Below the pieces are notes generated by a model that saw only the letters and a program-made list of their open reading frames with translations, ran no database searches and was not told the origin of the DNA. Source: Saprospirales bacterium (GTDB taxonomy: Bacteria > Bacteroidota > Bacteroidia > Chitinophagales > Saprospiraceae). From it: DNA of 43,057 nt. Location of the stretch: contig REEO01000019.1 of the NCBI GenBank assembly GCA_007695035.1, positions 1 through 43,057 on the forward strand, read 5' to 3'. This document shows, in pieces, positions 32,703 to 41,384 of the stretch; positions within the stretch are counted from its first letter, which is position 1, and every line of letters begins with the position of its first letter. The position numbers were made by a program, and so were the translations under genes.

Positions 32703-34112
32703 TCAGGACTCTTTCTTTTTACGCTTTTTTCTACGGGTTTTAAAAAGGTCGGCGATGTCCTTATCCCGCATGAAGTTAAGGTCTTTAAAGGAGGCCATTA
32801 CAAAGCGCTTAATGTCCTGATAGTCTCTTGAACGCTTATCAGTAAAGTGCTTGAGGAGCTTGCGGACGTACTTCAGACTGACCTCTCCAATAGATTGATT
32901 GAAGGACTGGTTGTTAAAAATATTGGTGTATTGCGACATCACTTTGGTGATATCCATGTAGCGGGAATACTCCTCCGGCTCCAGGTCGTCCAACTCCATG
33001 GTAAAATACGCAAGCATGGTAAGTCGCAGACACTCATTGATGGTGGAAAGTCCCTCATTCTGGAAGTAGAATTTTTGGACCCTTGACAAGGTATTGTCCG
33101 AATTGTATCCCTCCTTGTGAATGGTGGTCATGAGTCCGTAGTACCCGCTAAACTGGTCATCAATAGAGGTGTCTATTAGCCCACTAACCTTTTTATCGCA
33201 CTCAGTTTTAATAATCAGTCGCGAACTTCCAAGCAATTCTTTGAGGAATTCAAAATATGCATCGACAAAGCCTTTCACTTCTTTACGGCATGTGTTCAAC
33301 ACTTTGGCCATTTTCTCCCGGGTCTTTTTATCCAGGTCAAAATAGTTGATAATGAGGCCAAAAATATAGACGAACTCGGTGAGCTCCCAAAGCGATTTCT
33401 CCTCCGCAAATTTTACGATGTGTTTCGTAAGGCCCGAATTGTCGCATTCCAAAAGAATACGCTGCAGGATAAATTCTTTTAGCTCAGAATAATCGGTTCT
33501 GAGCTGTATGGCATTTTCGGGGAATGAGGTAGTGTAGAAATTCACACCCTCAAACTGTCGTCTCATACTGAGAAGACCTTTTTTACGCTCAGATGCATCC
33601 CTGTAGCGGGTTATTTTTTGAGTGAGGAAAAAGTTTCGTACCTTTTTATTAGGTATTTCATTCAGCAAATTACTCACCCATATATCGCTACTCAAAGCAA
33701 AACCAACCTGCACACTTTGACCAATTCTCGTACATAGGTAATCGAAATGCAAGGACCTGGTAAGCGAGAGCAAAACTGTGCGGAAGTGTTCTTGTGGTTT
33801 TATGTACTTGTAATTTTCATTGACGATACCTCTCAATATTGTGTAGGCGAGAATTCGCGGCAGGTAGAACCCCTCGAATCGCTCGTGGAGAATTTCTCTC
33901 TCCAATTCGATGATTTGAAGAGGGTGATGCTCTGCCACTTCCCGGTATATCTCATCGATACGAGGCTCATAAACAGACTGCAGGTATTGGTAGTACTGCA
34001 CCCCCTGTTCTTCGTCTTCTACATTCCAGTAGGCTTCCAGGTATTCAGATCCCTCGATCTCTTTGGCCATTTCGTCCAATTGCTGTCTGTATTTCTTCGC
34101 CAATTTTTCCAT
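32703..34112 (-). CDS. Unrecognised 469-residue mostly helical protein
   Basis: I do not recognise a family. The protein is soluble, with no signal peptide or membrane helix. It is predicted to be largely alpha-helical, with an acidic N-terminus (residues 1-60, many Glu/Asp, coiled-coil-like), aromatic-rich helices in the middle (for example FVYIFGLIINYFDLDKK) and a very basic C-terminal tail KTRRKKRKKKES that could contact nucleic acid or membrane. Base composition and codon use look like those of its neighbours, so no transfer is indicated. It is upstream of and probably co-transcribed with the EI24 protein, and lies between rpsP and a two-component system. Function unknown. Confidence 0.8.
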   Translation of the reverse strand: MEKLAKKYRQQLDEMAKEIEGSEYLEAYWNVEDEEQGVQYYQYLQSVYEPRIDEIYREVAEHHPLQIIELEREILHERFEGFYLPRILAYTILRGIVNENYKYIKPQEHFRTVLLSLTRSLHFDYLCTRIGQSVQVGFALSSDIWVSNLLNEIPNKKVRNFFLTQKITRYRDASERKKGLLSMRRQFEGVNFYTTSFPENAIQLRTDYSELKEFILQRILLECDNSGLTKHIVKFAEEKSLWELTEFVYIFGLIINYFDLDKKTREKMAKVLNTCRKEVKGFVDAYFEFLKELLGSSRLIIKTECDKKVSGLIDTSIDDQFSGYYGLMTTIHKEGYNSDNTLSRVQKFYFQNEGLSTINECLRLTMLAYFTMELDDLEPEEYSRYMDITKVMSQYTNIFNNQSFNQSIGEVSLKYVRKLLKHFTDKRSRDYQDIKRFVMASFKDLNFMRDKDIADLFKTRRKKRKKKES

Positions 34113-34194
34113 GAAAATATTATTGTATGGGCACTCCTATTTGGGATGCGTAATTTTTTGAATCAATTTTAAATATCAATCGCTTAAATGCAGG

Positions 34195-34228
34195 AAAGAC
34201 CTGATGGAATTTTAGCCCACCAGGTCCT
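34195..34228 (-). terminator. Terminator of rpsP
   Basis: In minus-strand RNA a stem of about 12 bp pairs the arms at 34217-34228 and 34195-34207 with wobbles around a loop of about 9 nt; the plus strand would have an A-C mismatch at the same place, so the structure belongs to the rpsP transcript. It is followed by only a short T-rich stretch. Smaller hairpins at 34247-34261 and 34267-34282 lie between it and the rpsP stop. Confidence 0.5.
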
Positions 34229-34295
34229 TCGGTTGATATATCCACGAGATCCGCAGGATCTTATTTATGAGGTCAAAGCCTCAAGTGATATTCCG

Positions 34296-34772
34296 TTACT
34301 CCTCTTCTTCCGCTTTTTTCTCCTGGGGCTTTTGACTGGCGGCAATGGCTGCCAGAGTTCCGGAATCCAAACCGGCTTTTTTGAGATCCTCTTCTATTTT
34401 TTGCTGTCTCGCTTGCTCTGCACGCTTTCTGTTCTTTTCGTCCTTTGCCGAAATAAATTCATTGTATTTCTTATCGGCTTCCTCTTGACTAATGGCACCT
34501 TTTGCAACTCCTCTGTTGAGGTGTTTGCGATAGAGTACCCCCTGCATTTTTAGCATGGCATTCACAGTGTGGGTGGGTTGAGCACCCTTTTCTAGCCATT
34601 CCAATGCACGGTCCCTGTCCAACTCAATGGTAGCGGGCACTGTAAGTGGATTGTACGAACCGATTTGTTCGATGAACCTCCCGTCTCTGGGAGCTCTTGA
34701 ATCTGCTGCCACAATGTGGTAATAGGCCTTCTTTTTACGACCCTTTCTCTGCAGCCTGAGTTTTACTGGCAT
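34296..34772 (-). CDS. rpsP: 30S ribosomal protein S16 with extended charged C-terminus
   Basis: Ribosomal small-subunit assembly protein. The first ~80 residues are the S16 fold: MPVKLRLQRKGRKKKAYYHI (1-20), ADSRAPRDGRFIEQIGSYNP and the GAQPTHTV segment. Residues ~85-158 are a Lys/Glu/Ala-rich extension absent from the 82-residue E. coli protein but usual in Bacteroidota. It is followed by a hairpin terminator and preceded by a strong -7 element. The usual neighbours rimM, trmD and rplS are not adjacent. Confidence 0.96.
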   Translation of the reverse strand: MPVKLRLQRKGRKKKAYYHIVAADSRAPRDGRFIEQIGSYNPLTVPATIELDRDRALEWLEKGAQPTHTVNAMLKMQGVLYRKHLNRGVAKGAISQEEADKKYNEFISAKDEKNRKRAEQARQQKIEEDLKKAGLDSGTLAAIAASQKPQEKKAEEEE

Positions 34773-34841
34773 TTAAATCATTTTTTGTAGTAAGACAATA
34801 CTCACGCAAGCCAACCAGTGACCAGTGAGCTTTAAAGGCTG

Positions 34842-34849
34842 CAAAGGTA
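34842..34849 (-). promoter_or_regulatory. Bacteroidota -7 element for rpsP
   Basis: TACCTTTG on the minus strand, exact match, 70 bp upstream of the S16 start, giving a leader of about 60 nt. The same octamer is used ahead of lysC and the DEAD-box gene. Confidence 0.6.
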
Positions 34850-34904
34850 ATACAATTCTGCATAAAGTAGGTTGACTGCAAGATTTTTTTTCTAAAAGGC
34901 CGGG

Positions 34905-35711
34905 TCAAAAATTACTTCGCTCCATTTTCCTCCAGGCCAAAAGGCCCAACAATCCCAAATATATAAGAGAGGCCACTATCGCGTGACTCTCCGAAAGTGT
35001 AAATTGTATTTGCTCTTCGGGTGGCAACATCTCTGTAATTTGACTGTAGTATGGAAAGGGTAACAGGTCATTGAATGCATTGGCGGGATAATACAGATAA
35101 GTGTTGCCTCCAAAAATATTGTTGTGTACCAAACGGGAAAAAGCGGGTTCGATAAAGGATGCGTAAATGAAAAACAAGATAAAACTAAGTGCCAGAACCC
35201 TGAAAATCAATCCAATCAACAAGCTGGCAAAGCCGTAGGCAAATACCATTAGGAAATGAAGAAACAGGTACTTAGAAACCTCAGATATTTCAAACCGAAG
35301 TTCACTTCCGGAATACAGGCCGAGTAATAGAGTGACAATGCCAAACCAAATTGTAAGAACCAGGCAAGTCAAAGCTAAAAACAGCACCTTGGACATCAAA
35401 AACTCAGTTCTGGTCAAACCGGTAATGAGATTTTGGCGAAGTGTTTTACCACTGTACTCCAATGTAATCATTTGCATGCCCAACAAGGCAATAAAAAAAT
35501 AACTAATCCAATTAGCCACATATCCGGTAAGGGACCATATTTCTGGAAACTTAAAAAGGTCCACAGGCATTTCCTCGGGGATAATTGTGGTAATGAAAAG
35601 GTGAGTGAGCAGGAGTCCGGCGGGATAGAGAACCACAGTGGACAAAAAGAATATCACCATGGTCTTATTGCCCCGGTATTTCATCCATTCAAGTTGGAGT
35701 AAATGTTTCAT
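34905..35711 (-). CDS. ABC-2 type transporter permease
   Basis: 268-residue integral membrane protein with six predicted helices (about 16-36, 47-72, 105-130, 147-170, 172-190, 240-258). The order fits ABC-2 permeases of the bacitracin/lantibiotic-export or copper-processing type, with the characteristic TGLTRTEFLMSKVLF stretch before the third helix. It follows the ATPase gene with an 87-bp gap on the same strand. The cargo is unknown. Confidence 0.83.
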   Translation of the reverse strand: MKHLLQLEWMKYRGNKTMVIFFLSTVVLYPAGLLLTHLFITTIIPEEMPVDLFKFPEIWSLTGYVANWISYFFIALLGMQMITLEYSGKTLRQNLITGLTRTEFLMSKVLFLALTCLVLTIWFGIVTLLLGLYSGSELRFEISEVSKYLFLHFLMVFAYGFASLLIGLIFRVLALSFILFFIYASFIEPAFSRLVHNNIFGGNTYLYYPANAFNDLLPFPYYSQITEMLPPEEQIQFTLSESHAIVASLIYLGLLGLLAWRKMERSNF

Positions 35712-35798
35712 TAGTACTTAATTTCTGAAAAAATCTAACTGCGGGAAATCATTACAGATCTTACGTCTTTGACTCTTTTAACATGGCAATTTACAGCA

Positions 35799-36707
35799 TC
35801 ACGCCAGGGAACTGCTATTTCTATCTTTTGTCAACATTTCCATAAAGGCATCTTCCAATCGCTTTTCTTTAAAGGCAATGGTAGAGACACTGATACCCCG
35901 ACTGTGTAAAAAAGCGTTGAGTTCGGAGCCATCAAAATTTTCTTCCAATTCAGTATACACTGCTTCTCCATCGAAACGATGGCTGACATATCCATCAAAA
36001 TCGGCAAGTACCTCCTGCAATTTTTCAGGATCCCGGTAGGCCAATAAATAGCTATTGGTCTGTTTCAGCAGTTGTCCAACAGGCCCAGAGGCAATGAGGC
36101 GTCCATTGTTCAACACCACGGTATGGGAGCAAATTTTTTCCACCTCAGACAGTATGTGCGACGCCATTATTATGGTCTTTCCTGTTCCCGCAATTTCGTT
36201 TATAAGTTTTCGCACTTCTGCAATTCCCTGTGGATCCAATCCATTGGTGGGTTCGTCAAAAATAAGCAATTCCGGGTCTCCAATCAGCGAGCAGGCGATT
36301 GCCAGGCGCTGTCTCATCCCGAGCGAATAGGTACTGACCCGGCTGTATATTCTGCCTTTCAACCCCACTTGATCTGCGATTTCCATCAGTCCCGTCTCCG
36401 GTACTTTCTTTATATGGGCGATGATTCGCAAATTATCCCAGCCACTCAGATAGGTGTAATGGTTGGCAGTTTCCAATATGCTCCCCACTTTGAGCAGCGG
36501 CCTGTCATACTTCCCCTCAAACCACAGGTAGGATCCCAAATCCGGCTTTATTATACCCAATAAAATCGACAATGTCGTGGTTTTTCCACTTCCATTGGGT
36601 CCCAACAGGCCCAAAACCTCCCCTTTTTTAAGTTCAAGGTTCAGATTTTCAAGCGCTCGCACACGACCGTAGTGTTTGGTAAGACCATTGGTTTTTAAAA
36701 TAAACAT
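35799..36707 (-). CDS. ABC transporter ATP-binding protein (export type)
   Basis: 302 residues. Walker A GPNGSGKTTT (35-44), Q-loop, signature YSLGMRQRLAIACSL, Walker B LLIFDEPTNGLDP and the switch His in ASHIL are all intact. A C-terminal ~80-residue domain ends in AFKEKRLEDAFMEML, as in BcrA/NatA-like exporter ATPases. Partner of the ABC-2 permease encoded just downstream. A near match to the -7 element (36731-36738, TAACATTG) precedes it. Confidence 0.9.
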   Translation of the reverse strand: MFILKTNGLTKHYGRVRALENLNLELKKGEVLGLLGPNGSGKTTTLSILLGIIKPDLGSYLWFEGKYDRPLLKVGSILETANHYTYLSGWDNLRIIAHIKKVPETGLMEIADQVGLKGRIYSRVSTYSLGMRQRLAIACSLIGDPELLIFDEPTNGLDPQGIAEVRKLINEIAGTGKTIIMASHILSEVEKICSHTVVLNNGRLIASGPVGQLLKQTNSYLLAYRDPEKLQEVLADFDGYVSHRFDGEAVYTELEENFDGSELNAFLHSRGISVSTIAFKEKRLEDAFMEMLTKDRNSSSLA

Positions 36708-36912
36708 ATCAACTCTTTTTCAATAAGGACCAATGTTACGAAATTTTTCAGAATTCAGCCGAACTTTTGTGACGAACTGGCTCATTTTTTCCACCATTGA
36801 GAATTTATTCTAAAACCCCGTCCTCAGATATACTTTCGTTACAAATTGTATTAAACTCAATCATCATGAGCTCAATCAAGCACACCTGACCCTCAATTGC
36901 ACACAAAAAAGG

Positions 36913-36920
36913 TATATTTG
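36913..36920 (+). promoter_or_regulatory. Bacteroidota -7 element that decides the tandem ABC start
   Basis: TATATTTG, exact match. Transcription would begin near 36926, so the upstream GTG at 36931 would leave almost no leader; the ATG at 36946 is the more likely start. Confidence 0.5.
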
Positions 36921-36945
36921 CCCAATCGATGTGAAACGATCAGGC

Positions 36946-38496
36946 ATGAGTGAATCGGACTGGGCATTGACCTTTAAAGAGTTTCGAATTGAGTCGAAAA
37001 AAGGTCAGGTAAAACCACTGCTGCATATCCCCTCTCTGAATTTTAAAAGAGGGGAAATCACCTCCATAATTGGAGAGAGCGGCGCGGGAAAATCTCTGAC
37101 AGGACTTTCCATTGGAGGGTTTTTGCCAAAGGGTTTGCATGCATCGGGGGAGATCGTTGTCAATTCAAAAGCAGGCCAATCCATTAATGTCCTTAAAGCC
37201 GGAACCAGTGAGTTGAGGGAATTGAGAGTATTTCAGTTGGGATTTGTCATGCAACAACCGCTCAGTGCATTCAATCCCGTGCTGAGAATTGGCAAACAGC
37301 TCACTGAACGACTGCAAAAATTCCAACCAAATCGATCCATACAGCTCAAAACACTTGATGAACTCTTAAAATCGACTGGATTCAAAGACCCGACCAGAAT
37401 ACTCAACAACTATCCTCACCAGTTGTCAGGTGGGCAATTGCAGCGAGTGGCATTGATTATGGCCGTTTCTACAGAGCCGGATATTCTCGTAGCAGATGAA
37501 CCCACCTCTGCCCTTGATTCCAAAACCGGGACCGAGGTACTTGATCTAATGACCGAACTGTGTCGCAGAAAAAACTGCAACCTTCTGCTGATTACTCACG
37601 ACCTCCAAATTGCCAGAGAGAAAACCGATCGGATTGTGGTACTAAAAGAGGGTACGGTAAGATTTGATGGAAGCCCTGCAGAGGCAATACATACTGAAGA
37701 TGAATATACCACTTCACTGTTTAAAAAGTATGATTTTTTCTACCACAGCACCATACTCCAACCTGGACTAATTCAAAATGAGAGTAAAACCCCTGCATCT
37801 GCAGCCGGGCAAGTAAAGTTGGAGCAGCTCAGTTTACAATACCGTCAGACGGGCATACTTTCAACATCCGGTGGTTTTTTAGCTCTGAAAAATATCGATC
37901 TGGATTTTAAAAAAGGCTGTAAAACAGGAATTTGGGGACCTACTGGAAGTGGGAAAAGCAGCCTGGCGAAAATACTATGTGGTCTTGAAAGCCCAACAAG
38001 TGGGCGTTTACTGTTCGGCGAAAATCCCTTTATTAAGGGACTGCGAGCCCCCGATTTCCCAAATATTCAAATGATTTTCCAGGACGCGGTATCTTCTTTT
38101 AATCCGGCCCGAAGTATCAAAACACAATTGAGTGGAATATACCGGGGATCAGGAAAAGATGAAGAAGAACGGATTTGGGCGTTGATGGAAAAATGCGGCC
38201 TTGAGGAAGAACTGATCAACCGGTTGCCTTCCCAATTGAGCGGCGGGCAGATACAGCGTTTTGCCATCATTCGCGCCTTGCTCACTGAACCGGAGGGAAT
38301 TGTTTTTGACGAATTCGTAACCACCCTGGACATCCACTGGAAAATAGAGGTCATTAAACTCTTACAGACGCTTGTGTTAAACAAAGGGATCAATTGCTGG
38401 GTGGTCTCCCACGAGCGAAAGGTACTAGATCACCTCTGCGATGAAATAATACGTATCGAGAACGGTCAGGTAGCCGGTCGGGAAATAACTGGCTGA
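36946..38496 (+). CDS. Tandem ABC ATPase (DppD-DppF-like fusion)
   Basis: A 516-residue protein with two nucleotide-binding domains, arranged like oligopeptide/dipeptide or nickel import ATPases. Domain 1 (1-250): Walker A GESGAGKS, Q-loop FVMQQPLSAFNPVLRIGKQL, signature LSGGQLQRVAL, Walker B DEPTSALD, switch His in ITHD. Domain 2 (~275-516): Walker A GPTGSGKSS, QDAVSSFNP, signature LSGGQIQRFAI, but the Walker B/D-loop stretch reads DEFVTTLD where DEPVSALD is usual; the switch His (VSHE) is present. No permease or substrate-binding gene lies next to it, so its partners are elsewhere. The start ATG is chosen from the promoter position. Its 3' end overlaps the convergent methyltransferase gene by 31 bp. 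Confidence 0.87.
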   Translation: MSESDWALTFKEFRIESKKGQVKPLLHIPSLNFKRGEITSIIGESGAGKSLTGLSIGGFLPKGLHASGEIVVNSKAGQSINVLKAGTSELRELRVFQLGFVMQQPLSAFNPVLRIGKQLTERLQKFQPNRSIQLKTLDELLKSTGFKDPTRILNNYPHQLSGGQLQRVALIMAVSTEPDILVADEPTSALDSKTGTEVLDLMTELCRRKNCNLLLITHDLQIAREKTDRIVVLKEGTVRFDGSPAEAIHTEDEYTTSLFKKYDFFYHSTILQPGLIQNESKTPASAAGQVKLEQLSLQYRQTGILSTSGGFLALKNIDLDFKKGCKTGIWGPTGSGKSSLAKILCGLESPTSGRLLFGENPFIKGLRAPDFPNIQMIFQDAVSSFNPARSIKTQLSGIYRGSGKDEEERIWALMEKCGLEEELINRLPSQLSGGQIQRFAIIRALLTEPEGIVFDEFVTTLDIHWKIEVIKLLQTLVLNKGINCWVVSHERKVLDHLCDEIIRIENGQVAGREITG

Positions 38497-39263
38497 GGTT
38501 TGGTGCATTTGAATATCTTCTCCCGAACACCATCTCCCAATGCGTGTTTCAGCTGAAATTGGCGGGAAAATTTTTTTCTGTAATCAATCTCCTCCACGGA
38601 AAAACCAACCTTTTCAAGCCGGGAGCTAAAATCCAGGCCGTGAAGTCTTTGCAAATCATACTCACCGTAATTCTGCAATCGCTCCTCCTCTGTTTTAATA
38701 GCCGGATCTTCAAAAGTATCCTCCCTGTCACTCAATAGTGTCATCACAAGAGCCAGTCCACCAGGTTTTATAACCCTGTACATTTCATCTACTGCTGCAG
38801 CCTCGTCTTTCACATGACCGAGTACATGCGAGCAAACAATCAAATCAAAATAATCGTCCTCAAAGGGAATAGACTCGATGTCGATTACATTTCCTGCAAA
38901 AGCCGGATTTATATCGGCATCCACATATTCCACCCCAGGCCCGGATATTTTGGACAGTTTTTTTACCAGGGCTTTTTCCGGCGCAAAGTGAAGTATCTTC
39001 AGACCATTTTTATCGTAAACACCCAATTCCCTATCGAGAAAAAGATCCAGTACCCTTGTCCGCTCTAGAGACATGCAGTAGGGGCATTGTGCGTTGGGAC
39101 GATGGATGTGTCCTTTTGGAAAAAACTTCCTGAATGAGCGTTTGCAACAGTTACAGATAAATCGATTTCCGCAGTAAAGAGGCGCAGCCAATCTCATTAC
39201 AGACTCTCTCAGAGAAATTCTCCATGATTCCGGTACTAAGCATTTATAGATTCTTTTAATCAA
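38466..39263 (-). CDS. Class I SAM-dependent methyltransferase with N-terminal zinc-ribbon-like motif
   Basis: 265 residues. The N-terminus has CxCC at 37-40 and CPYC at 60-63, spaced like a zinc ribbon, then SLERTRVLDLFL. The SAM-binding fold lacks a classical GxGxG but has ILHFAPEKALVKKL (90-103), DADIN (116-120), a FDLIVCSHVLGHVKD motif post-II (~138-152) and the IKPGGLALV strand, as in UbiE/Methyltransf_11 enzymes. Substrate not identified; the context (symporter downstream, ABC ATPase convergent) does not help. Confidence 0.82.
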   Translation of the reverse strand: MIKRIYKCLVPESWRISLRESVMRLAAPLYCGNRFICNCCKRSFRKFFPKGHIHRPNAQCPYCMSLERTRVLDLFLDRELGVYDKNGLKILHFAPEKALVKKLSKISGPGVEYVDADINPAFAGNVIDIESIPFEDDYFDLIVCSHVLGHVKDEAAAVDEMYRVIKPGGLALVMTLLSDREDTFEDPAIKTEEERLQNYGEYDLQRLHGLDFSSRLEKVGFSVEEIDYRKKFSRQFQLKHALGDGVREKIFKCTKPQPVISRPAT

Positions 39264-39351
39264 AACAACTCCATTATTATAAGGCCACCATTACTTTCCA
39301 CGGAAAAACCGATCGTCTGAATTAAAAACGCCCACTGCTTTTCCGGTGTAT

Positions 39352-40842
39352 TCAATCTCCAGGTTTATCATTCTTTGGTTTTGAAATCAACCACAGACCG
39401 AGGAATGTAAGTAAACCGTTCACCGCAAGGATAAGGAATCCGAATTCAAAGCCCCACAGCAATTCCGCTCTGAAATAGTGGATTAAAAAAGAGAGTACGG
39501 GAGCCGCCAGACATACATACACCACCAATTTATCCCTAATCTTTCGATTGGTAAACAATCCAAAGGTAAACAAACCCAGCAGTGGTCCGTAGGTGTATCC
39601 TGCCGCAATAAACAAACCGTTGATTACAGCCTCGTTGTTCAGTGAGTGGAATAGAAGAATAATTCCCAACAGTAAGAGGCTAAATCCAATGTGCACCACG
39701 AATCGTTTTCTCTTCACATCAGGCCCATTGTCACTGGTTTTAAATCCGAGAAAATCAACACAAAAAGCCGTGGTGAGAGCAGTCAGTCCCGAATCTGCAG
39801 AACTGTATGCAGCCGCTATCAGCCCGAGGATAAACAAAATACCCACCGCGGGAGGGAGGTATTCAATGGCGAGCATGGGATACAATTCGTCGGTTCGCTC
39901 GGGTATGGCAACGCCCAGTTCTGCAGCATATATGTAGAGCATGGCTCCCAGGGTTAAAAACAACAGATTTGCCAGTACAAGGATGACGGTAAAGGTGTAC
40001 ATATTTTTCTTGGCATCGCGCAGGGACCTGCAGGTGAGATTTTTTTGCATCATGTCCTGATCAAGCCCGGTCATTACAATAGTTATCAGCGCGCCACTAA
40101 AAAACTGTTTGAAAAAATTATTGGGATCGGCCCATCCTCCTTCGAAAAAGAACATCTGTCCATATCCGCTCTCCCGAATCTCATTGGGAATATCGGTAAG
40201 ACCAAAGCTCATCTCTCCGGTTATACTGTAAACGGTAAAAATAACTGCCAAAAGAATGCAGACAGTTTGGAGAGTGTCGGTATAAACGATTGTTTTAATC
40301 CCCCCCCGAAAGGTATATACATAGATCAGCAGGATGGTAAAAACCACCGTCCAGAAAAAATTGAGCCCGAAGGGCATTAATACAAACTGGTGTAGCACAA
40401 TGGCCACGAGGAATAAGCGGAAAGCAGATCCAATTGAACGCGAGAGCAAAAAATATGCAGAACCGGTCTTGTAGGAAACCGGGCCGAATCGCTGCCCCAG
40501 GTAACCATATATTGTAGTGAGTTGAAGCTTGTAATACAGGGGCAATAAAATCTGGGCAATTACCACATATCCCAGGATATATCCAAAAACCAGCTGCATG
40601 TAAGAAAAAGCTTGATTGAGTCCGTCACCACCTACTACTCCGGGAATGGAGATAAAAGTAACGCCGGAGAGCGAAGCTCCAATCATTCCAAAGGCGACTA
40701 CAAACCAGGGTGAATTTCTGTTAGCTAGAAAGAAGGTGGAATTGTCTGCCTTTTTACCCGTAAAGTAAGATACGATCAAAAGCAAAACAAAATAGGCCCC
40801 AACGAGCCCCAGCACTAGAATGGGATTCAGGCCACCGCCCAT
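39352..40842 (-). CDS. Sodium:solute symporter (SSS family)
   Basis: 496 residues with about 13 predicted transmembrane helices. The N-terminal half has the SSS features GKKADNSTFFLANR, SGVTFISIPG and TIYGYLGQRFG; the region GMIGASLSGVTF and the later AAAYSSADSGLTALTTAF fit the sodium-binding helices 1 and 8 (the S-S of SSADSG). Solute unknown; SSS members carry sugars, amino acids, vitamins or sialic acid. No exact -7 element was found upstream, and a 7-bp perfect inverted repeat (39301-39307 with 39339-39345) follows its end. Confidence 0.9.
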   Translation of the reverse strand: MGGGLNPILVLGLVGAYFVLLLIVSYFTGKKADNSTFFLANRNSPWFVVAFGMIGASLSGVTFISIPGVVGGDGLNQAFSYMQLVFGYILGYVVIAQILLPLYYKLQLTTIYGYLGQRFGPVSYKTGSAYFLLSRSIGSAFRLFLVAIVLHQFVLMPFGLNFFWTVVFTILLIYVYTFRGGIKTIVYTDTLQTVCILLAVIFTVYSITGEMSFGLTDIPNEIRESGYGQMFFFEGGWADPNNFFKQFFSGALITIVMTGLDQDMMQKNLTCRSLRDAKKNMYTFTVILVLANLLFLTLGAMLYIYAAELGVAIPERTDELYPMLAIEYLPPAVGILFILGLIAAAYSSADSGLTALTTAFCVDFLGFKTSDNGPDVKRKRFVVHIGFSLLLLGIILLFHSLNNEAVINGLFIAAGYTYGPLLGLFTFGLFTNRKIRDKLVVYVCLAAPVLSFLIHYFRAELLWGFEFGFLILAVNGLLTFLGLWLISKPKNDKPGD

Positions 40843-40922
40843 TTATCAAAATTTGTGTAATGAATCAATCCGGCTTGCATTGCAGATTGAAGGGAGTTTG
40901 ACTACAAAATGAAGGCAATATT

Positions 40923-41309
40923 TTAATGATATTTGTCAGTATTAGAAGGCCTCACCAGCTTTAGGATAGCAGTCGGGGTGTGACAAAATACTGCCTGGTT
41001 GCCCCTTATTGCAATAGGATATTTAATCAAATCCGGATTTCTCTTCAAAACATAGAGCCAACCTTCATCATCAAAGTCTTTACCTCTGATTTCCTTTTGG
41101 TAATAGGGTTTGGATTTGTCGAGCATTTCCTTTGGATGCATATCCAACATTTCCACAATGCCGCGCCAATAGGTCTCAGTAGCAGGCGCATCCTTAAAAG
41201 AATACAGTATTACATTGTGACTCAAACTCCTGGCATAGGCAGCCGCCATTTTACCGCTGCTCGTCTCAGGATTGTAGTACAACACGATTTCCCTCTTGTG
41301 TGACTTCAT
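40923..41309 (-). CDS. ArsC/Spx-like thioredoxin-fold protein without the catalytic cysteine
   Basis: 128 residues from the ATG at 41309; the frame extends upstream without conserved residues. The fold is recognised by IVLYYNPETS at 8-17 and by NPDLIKYPIAIRGNQAVFC (91-109), the usual arginine-containing C-terminal signature of arsenate reductase/Spx proteins. The position of the catalytic Cys (NPxC) is Thr16, and the only Cys is C109. It is therefore unlikely to be a working arsenate reductase; a regulatory or binding role is possible. It lies 75 bp behind upp on the same strand. Confidence 0.75.
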   Translation of the reverse strand: MKSHKREIVLYYNPETSSGKMAAAYARSLSHNVILYSFKDAPATETYWRGIVEMLDMHPKEMLDKSKPYYQKEIRGKDFDDEGWLYVLKRNPDLIKYPIAIRGNQAVFCHTPTAILKLVRPSNTDKYH

Positions 41310-41384
41310 CTGTAGTTGAATTTCTTTATGCGAATATAATGACAAAAAAATTATTGGTAAGTCGTTTGGGCAAAATTCGTAAGA

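Noticed and set aside
40923-41309. Functional arsenate reductase
   Set aside because: The catalytic cysteine position is threonine.
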